A stretch of 64,000 nucleotides of DNA from Topomyia yanbarensis (taxonomy: Eukaryota; Arthropoda; Insecta; Diptera; Culicidae), in NCBI RefSeq assembly GCF_030247195.1, contig NC_080672.1:391113037-391177036 (forward strand), written 5' to 3'. Below the pieces are notes generated by a model, which did not search any database, was not told the origin of the DNA, and saw only the letters and a list, made by a program, of their open reading frames with translations. Made by a program: the position numbers and the translations under genes. Each line of letters begins with the position of its first letter. Within the stretch, counting starts at the first letter, position 1. Of the stretch, positions 58,242 through 64,000 are shown piece after piece.

Positions 58242-58415
58242 CGATGTTTTGAAAGCTTTGTCCAGCGTTGACCCGTCGAAAGGGCCAGGTCCGGATGGCA
58301 TGCCCCTTTATTCATAAATCATTGTGCTCGTTCGCTTTCTGTGCCAGTAGGTATTATTTTCAAGCGCTCAATCACGGAAAATGTTTTTCCAAGTGTGTGG
58401 AAAGAAGCTGCTATA
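58242..58415 (+). pseudogene. Same LINE, start of reverse transcriptase
   Basis: Continues the LINE as DVLKALSSVDPSKGPGPDG, then in shifted frames SITENVFPSVWKEAA. The KGPGPDG phrase marks the start of the RT domain. It is interrupted at 58415 by the next DNA element and resumes at 59930 as IVPTHKAG. Confidence 0.75.
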
Positions 58416-59929
58416 TTGCCCATAAAAGTATAAAGAGTCCCGTATTGAAAAACAGGCGGTGGTCAGCTATTTCCGTCCGCGTCGCTTATCACCAATTTTT
58501 ATAAAGTGATTCATCAGCAGTGCTATCTTTGAAAATGAACCACCTTGGTTATGCAACTAATTTTTTCCGCTCTTTTTTTAAATGCAAATAATTAAGCAAT
58601 CTTCATTTCGTTATATTCTGAATTGCACATATTTTGTCGTATGTAATTTTAAATGTACTTTCATTTGGTGGCATTGTAAGGGAACACGTATCCGCCGGTT
58701 GATGCCAATCGAGCTAACATTTCTTTAGACTGAGCAAACTAATTTATTTGTTTGTTTAGTGTTTATTTGACCAACTAGGAAACGAATCCACTGGATTTTT
58801 AATGCGTGTGGGAAATACGCATAGTCTTGTCTGAGTGAACGACTTTTGAATTATGTATGAAGGTGGAGAATTGACAATTCGCAAGATCAATTCCAATACA
58901 ATTACCAATTTGCGGCAGTCATTTCAGCACGAGGAACAATTTTTTTATGGTCATATTTAATGCTTTACTTTTAGTCCATTAACTCAGCAGTCAATTATGC
59001 TGAGCTAAGAATATGTACGTACTATTTGGAAACGGGGGGTGTTTTTTCTGTTTCGCGTCTTCATTGTAATATCGGAACGTTTACTCGAACGAGGTGGAAA
59101 ATTTCAAGTTACGGGATTTCAATATGCTTGTGATTATACCAATAAGGACCATTTATAAACTCTGCCACGCTATTAGGAGGAAGAGATATGACTAATTGTG
59201 ACATAAATGGGAGGGGAGCACGTCATGTGCTTTGACGCAATCAAAATAATTTGATTCGTATTAGACCAAGGGGAAAAATAACGTGGTAATATGGCAGAGA
59301 GTTAGTTAGTGTTGGGTAATCTTTGCGTGACATAATTTATGAATGTTCCACGGTTCAGCTTTCATTGGCGACAACACTCCCGACAGCCGGCTGTCCGGAG
59401 TTCAAGTTGTTTTCGATGAAACAATCTTGATAAACGATTACCCAGAGTTTAAGCGCCTAGAACATTTACGTATCCTACAGTCAATAAACTATTCAAACTT
59501 CTTATGCACGAAAGTATATTCTCAGTCGCATCGCTTGCTTGAAGCGAATCCTGACTAACAACCCACCCACTACCCAATCCGTGGTACTTATGAGAGTGTC
59601 ACTGAATCGCGGCCTTCCGTTAAGTAAGTACCACATCAACACATCCTTTCTCATCCCAAGTTACGGTAAAGATGGTCGTGGCCCGCAATGGTGGCACACA
59701 GGCAAAATTCTTGCTTGGACTGGATCAATTGTTATTCCCACACAATGCTCCTCAAGTAGTCTGGCTGGAAATTAAAATCATCAGCCTGCAATCTACGAAG
59801 TATACCATGCTTATGCAACTTGGTAATCTTATTTGTGCATTGTGATCCAGTGGTGATACAGAATACAATTCAACAGATAACTCATTTTCGACAAAAATCC
59901 ACATAGAACTCTTATGCTTTTATGGGCAG
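58416..59929. mobile_element. DNA element with TATA duplication, superfamily unclear
   Basis: 1,514 bp with termini TTGCCCATAAAAGTATAAAG and (inward from the right) CTGCCCATAAAAGCATAAGA. TATA flanks both sides (58412-58415 and 59930-59933). Removing the element plus one TATA joins the LINE as VWKEAAIVPTHKAGNAHN. Internal open frames at 59343-59775 have no recognisable domain. The duplication could be 2-4 bp, because TATA is repetitive. Confidence 0.7.
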
Positions 59930-60645
59930 TATAGTTCCTACCCATAAGGCAGGAAATGCTCATAATATTGAAAACTATAGAGGGATCGCGCTTCTGAATT
60001 GTCTGGCCAAAGTTATGGAAAAGATTGTTTACAATGCGATGTACGCTGCATCTTCGCACATAATTGATGAACGTCAGCAAGGCTTTGTAAAGAAACGCTC
60101 AACCATGATGACGTACACAAGTTTTCTCGTCCCAACCGTCGAGAAGCGCCAGCAAGTTAATGCAATATATTTTGATTTCGCTAAAGTATTCGACTAGGTG
60201 CTGCACAACATTGCGGTTATGAAATTGCAGCGACTTGGATTTCCTCCGTGGGTAACCAGATGGCTACAATCTTACCTTTCTGAATGATCCGCGAATGTTA
60301 GAATCGGCAACACATGCTCAAGCGTATTTGAAACGCTAACCGGTGTCCCTCAAGGAAGTCACCTAGGGCCACTTATCTTTATATTACTCATTAACGATCT
60401 CTGCACCCGTATCAAGTCTTAAAAACAACTCTATGCTGATGATCTGAAAACTTTTCGCTCAAGTGCTTCGGGAGCTGTGCTCCAAGAGGATAAATCAATA
60501 TTGAAGAGTTGTGCTCGCTGAATGGAATGTAGATCAACGTCGATAAATTTAAGGTGATAAGTTTCGAGCGCTCGACAACTTTAAGGCGCTTCGAATATAC
60601 CCTTCAAGCGTGTGTCATCGATTCCTAGGCACCGTATAGTATACG
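59930..60645 (+). pseudogene. Same LINE, reverse transcriptase core
   Basis: Reads IVPTHKAGNAHNIENYRGIA, LLNCLAKVMEKIVYNAMY, RQQGFVKKRSTMMT, AIYFDFAKVFD-stop, MKLQRLGFPPWVTRWLQSYL, LTGVPQGSHLGPLIFILLIN, then QLYADDLKTF with the catalytic YADD at 60432-60443. It fades out near 60645 after WNVDQ/INVDKFKVISF. At least three in-frame stops and some shifts. F-DFAK-FD and YADD place it in the Jockey/CR1 group; the exact clade is uncertain. Confidence 0.85.
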
Positions 60646-61940
60646 GTCAGAATAATCCAGTAGATAGATGTTGCCGCAAATTTAACGAAACTTCCGAACA
60701 CTTTGACTATCATATTACTAAATCTAGTTATAAGTCAGTGATTATAAACTTTTAATACTATAACAATATCGAATATAAAAATAAAATGCATTCGGTTATA
60801 ATTCAGACCACCCGGATAGTTCGACCACGATATTGATGATGAGGAGGTTCGCTATTCTTTGCTGTGTACAGCCTGTAGGAAAAGAAATTAACTAAGTTCG
60901 TTGTCCTAAAAGCATTTTGCTTCGTAATATACGCAGTTAATAACTTTTTATTAGAATTTCAAAATCCGTGCTAGCATAACAACTGTGGGATTTTCAGCAT
61001 CACAAAAGCTAGGAGTGGGTAACGTCCGGGTCATAACCGAAGTGTTCACGAAGGACTATTCGTTGGCGTATTATATTGTTGATATTCTTCTTGTATTTCT
61101 TTCCAACGGCTAAATTTACACATTAAGCTTAATTCCCCGGATTCAGTAAAATTTTTCTGGGAGTTTTATTAGTATTCCGACCGGCAATCCATTCAGTAAA
61201 ACATTTTTTTTACCGAGTTCCCGCATAAAATATACATATAAGTATGTAATTTTCGGAAAATTTCTGCCGATTAAGGTTAAGGAACGCTGACTAGTTCAGT
61301 AATTCGAAAATTAAATTTGGCGGAATGCGAGCAAAAGTAGCATGTTTTAGTTAGGAATTTTTAACGTTCTGAAGAAGAAAAAATGTTCTACATCAACCAG
61401 TGTTTCAAAAATCACTCCAATCAGCATGCGTTGAAAAAACCATAGTTTGGCAAATCATTAAAATCCATGATTTCATCACTCATGGTTTTTTTTGGCTCCT
61501 GAGGAGTGAAAACCGCCAAGGAGTGAAAACAGGCTACTAGATTATAATTGCAGCATACAGTTTAAAAGCCCGAGCTCAATTTAGATTTTCAATTTTCATT
61601 TTATCAAGCACAAAAGCAAAACAGATCCTTGGTACAGTTCATGGCAAAAGCTTCTTTTCGATAGACCTCGAAGGTCAGCATTCAATGGTTAGCGTACTAG
61701 GCTAGGCTAAGGCCATTACAGTAATAAAGAGTACACCTGTTTTGCATCCTTCCACTATGCATTTGAACTTTTGCATTTCATCTCTTCAGCAGAAACATTT
61801 TTACACCGGATTTGAGATATGTTTGCCCGTGATTATTGTTAGAAACATATATTTGTTAAATTTATATATTTCCAGCCGATTTTGACAGATAAACAAAATT
61901 TTGAAACCATTTTTGGTATAAGTCGATTCACACTTCTGAA
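60646..61940. other. msn intron, no identified element
   Basis: AT-rich sequence without TE peptides. A short phrase GGAGTGAAAAC occurs twice at about 61504 and 61520. It may include the 3' tail of the LINE and the 5' flank of the transposase remnant. Confidence 0.35.
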
Positions 61941-62564
61941 ATCGCAGCGCTTTACATTGAAAATGATCGTTCAATAGTGGAAACTGCGTGCTTATCGTAA
62001 AAAATATGGCAGGCCCACTTCACCCTTTCCGGCGGAGTAAATCAACAAAATTGTCGAATTTGGGGGACACAGAATCCACACGTTATGCATCAAACACCAC
62101 TACCTGACCAGAAAGTAACTGTTTGGGCCGGAGTGTGTTCCAAAACAATCATTGGTCCTTATTTTTGAAAGAGGGAGAAACCATCGACAACGCACGCTAC
62201 CGCTGGATTTTGACGCACTTTGTCTGTCCACAAATGCAGAAAAAAGGTCTGAAAAACTTCTATTTTCAACAAGACGGGGCATCTTGCCACACCGCAATCA
62301 AGTTCTTGCAGAGCAAATTCCCAGGATGCGATGTCTCAAAAATGGTGATTTGGAATGGCCTCCTCGTTCTCCGGATTTAACAGTGCCAGACTTTTTTCTG
62401 AAGGGTTACTTAAAAAATAAAGTGTATTCTAGCAAACCTAAGTACCTTGACGAACTCAAAGCTAATATACGAGCTGAAATTGCTGCGATTATGCCCGAAA
62501 TGCTGTCCAATGTCGTGCAAAATGTCCGCAAAAGAGCTGCTTTTTGTGTATCAAATGGGGGTGG
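61941..62564 (+). pseudogene. DUF4817-type (mariner-like) transposase, internally deleted
   Basis: An N-terminal helix-turn-helix piece reads SEIAALYIENDRSIVETA then RAYRKKYGRPTSPFPAE (61940-62035, frame change). The middle is missing. It resumes as IWGTQNPHVMHQTPLPDQKV, TVWAGVCSKTIIGPYFLKEG, NARYRWILTHFV, NFYFQQDGASCHTA, then after a one-base shift near 62341 GDLEWPPRSPDLTVPDFFLK, GYLKNKVYSSKP and KANIRAEIAAIMPEM. The family is the insect IS630-type with Asp as third acid in PDFFLWG. It ends CVSNGGG, where the poly(A) of the next LINE is inserted. Confidence 0.8.
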
Positions 62565-64000
62565 TTTTTTTTTTTCATACGTTTATTTGACACGGCATTT
62601 GCAATAGCTTTTTACGCCAGTTTCTTTTTTTACATAGCACGTTACAAAAATCCTTAAGACTAATTTTAACTATACTAGTACTTTGTCTAAAACTAACACT
62701 GAAATCACTTTATTGTTTGCTTTTTTCCTTACATTGTTGTATTTCATACTGATCTAGTATTTTCGGGTGTATTTATTTACTTTTTTTCTGTTATTGTCTA
62801 AATTTAAAAACTAAATATTCTAGGACACTTTAATTGGTGAATGATTAGCCTTGGATGAGAGTATGAGGAGATGAATTTAATTAAATTTTGACAGACGCTG
62901 TTTTTAGAAAATGATAGATAAGTTCCATGTATAGAAGATCGCGATACGCCAGGATGTCTCTAACAGGAACATGGATTGGTCTTCCTCGGACTTGTAAAGA
63001 ATCTACTAATTGTGATCTGGCTTCACGATATTCAGTGCAGGACCAAACAACATGCTCAATGTCATGGTAACCTTCTCCACAAGCACAATGATTACCCTCA
63101 GCGAGCCCAATACGACGGAGATGCGCATCTAAAGTATAATGATTGGACATGAGCCTAGACATCACACGGATGAAGTCCCGACTTACATTCAATCCTTTGA
63201 ACCATGCCTTCGTTGATACTTTAGGGGTAATTGAGTGTAGCCATCGTCCCATATCTCCATTGACCCAAGATGTTTGCCAACTAGCAAGTGTCCTCTGTCG
63301 AGAAGCGCTATAAAATTCATTGTAAGCGATGGGTCTTTCATATATTTCACCATCTAGTGCACCAATCTTGGCTAAATTATCAGCTTTCTCATTGCCCGCA
63401 ATAGAGCAATGGGCGGGGAGCCACACTAGGGTAAATTTATAACATTTTCTTGTCAGGTTACTCAGAGATTCTCGTATCTTCCCCAAAAAGAATGGATCGT
63501 GATTATCAATCCTCTTTGAGCGTAGAGCTGCAATTGTGCTGAGACTATCAGTGAGGATAAAGTAATGGTTCGGGGGTAAAGTATTAATTATTTGCAAACT
63601 ATAGTGAACTGCTGCTAGTTCCGCTATATAAACAGAGGAAGGTTCTGCAAGTTTGAGAGAAATTGAAAAATTATTGTTGAAAATACCGAAACCAGTGGCC
63701 TCACTGATTCGTGACCCATCAGTGTAAAACATTTTAAGGCAGTCTATGTGTTGATATTTACTTGTGAATATTTTAGGGATCTCCCGCGAGCGTAGATGAT
63801 CCGGAATTCCACGAATCTCTGCTTGCATGGACGTGTCGAAGAATAAAGTGGATTCAGGAATATCTAGTATATTGACATATGTGGGAACATACTTAGCAGG
63901 CGTTATTTCTTGTGACATGTGATTGAAATACACTGTCATGAATCTGGTTTGGGGTTGAAGCTCGACAAGTCTTTCAAAATTTTCAATTACCAGTGGGTTC
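62565..64000 (-). mobile_element. LINE with RNase H (I/LOA/R1 group), 3' part, runs off the window
   Basis: A minus-strand non-LTR element. Its poly(A) tail appears as an 11-bp T-run at 62565-62575, immediately after the last codons of the transposase remnant, so it inserted into that older element. The 3' UTR is about 62576-62880, the coding part 62881-64000. The RT would lie beyond the right edge. Confidence 0.8.
62881..64000 (-). CDS. LINE ORF2 C-terminal part with RNase H, partial
   Basis: The reading frame is open through the right edge of the window (ENFERLVELQPQTRFMTVYF precedes the first Met at 63939), so the start is outside. RNase H residues are all present: FYTDGSRISEA, VYIAELAAVHYSL, FILTDSLSTIAALR and GNEKADNLAKIG. 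A C-terminal zinc-knuckle-like CACGEGYHDIEHVVWSC follows, a typical tail. No stop or frameshift over 373 codons, unlike every other LINE piece here, so this is the youngest LINE copy and could belong to an intact element. Confidence 0.85.
   Translation of the reverse strand, partial: NPLVIENFERLVELQPQTRFMTVYFNHMSQEITPAKYVPTYVNILDIPESTLFFDTSMQAEIRGIPDHLRSREIPKIFTSKYQHIDCLKMFYTDGSRISEATGFGIFNNNFSISLKLAEPSSVYIAELAAVHYSLQIINTLPPNHYFILTDSLSTIAALRSKRIDNHDPFFLGKIRESLSNLTRKCYKFTLVWLPAHCSIAGNEKADNLAKIGALDGEIYERPIAYNEFYSASRQRTLASWQTSWVNGDMGRWLHSITPKVSTKAWFKGLNVSRDFIRVMSRLMSNHYTLDAHLRRIGLAEGNHCACGEGYHDIEHVVWSCTEYREARSQLVDSLQVRGRPIHVPVRDILAYRDLLYMELIYHFLKTASVKI

Overview
The window looks like a piece of a culicine-type mosquito nuclear genome. 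This is inferred from AT-rich DNA, split genes with long transposon-filled introns, LOA-type LINEs, ITmD37E transposases and MITE families typical of Culicidae; the species cannot be fixed from the sequence. No bacterial, organellar or viral genome, no CRISPR array and no convincing tRNA or rRNA gene was seen. Only two cellular genes can be supported, both on the + strand. (1) The 3' part of the mitochondrial calcium uniporter gene MCU: four coding exons between 22963 and 27282, including the DIME pore motif, followed by a long 3' UTR to about 30190. Its upstream exons were not found and probably lie left of the window. (2) The first coding exon of the Ste20/MAP4K kinase gene misshapen (47556-47624), with a long 5' leader from about 46.2 kb. 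Everything right of 47625 is then probably msn intron 1.

Layout. 1-11 kb: upstream or intronic DNA with two tRNA-derived SINE copies (2.2 and 3.0 kb), a dead ITmD37E transposase (4.3-5.0 kb) and several MITEs, two with clean TA target duplications. 11.1-14.9 kb: a minus-strand ITm transposase split by a 2.7-kb fold-back element that itself carries a 1.2-kb insertion. 16.4-22.4 kb: a pair of inverted TTAA-flanked MITEs bracketing a 3-kb satellite-bearing insertion. 23.6-26.4 kb: a second, related insertion inside an MCU intron. 30.7-38.3 kb: LINE wreckage made of LOA and RTE pieces, with a 2.3-kb hAT-like element and a 7-bp-TSD MITE inserted in the LOA copy. 38.8-40.6 kb: an 888-bp MITE inserted into another copy of itself, giving a 1.8-kb inverted structure. 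43.1-45.8 kb: a cluster of MITEs just upstream of msn.

49-64 kb (msn intron): LOA and RTE fragments, an ITmD37E element with both TIRs and TA duplications (53146-54441), a 164-bp (TA)n tract, and a Jockey/CR1-type LINE (54950-60645). That LINE is split by a Transib-like element (itself carrying a TA MITE) and by a second DNA element. The window ends with a DUF4817-type transposase remnant interrupted by the poly(A) end of a minus-strand LINE that runs off the right edge.

The main value of the window is its insertion stratigraphy. For many elements, removing the element plus one copy of its target duplication restores the host reading frame or host repeat, so boundaries are known to the base. 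The most unusual signals are the retroposon-like satellite blocks with 21-23-bp flanking duplications, the self-nested MITE, a MITE family with perfect 7-bp duplications, and the Transib-like insert with a CGATG duplication.
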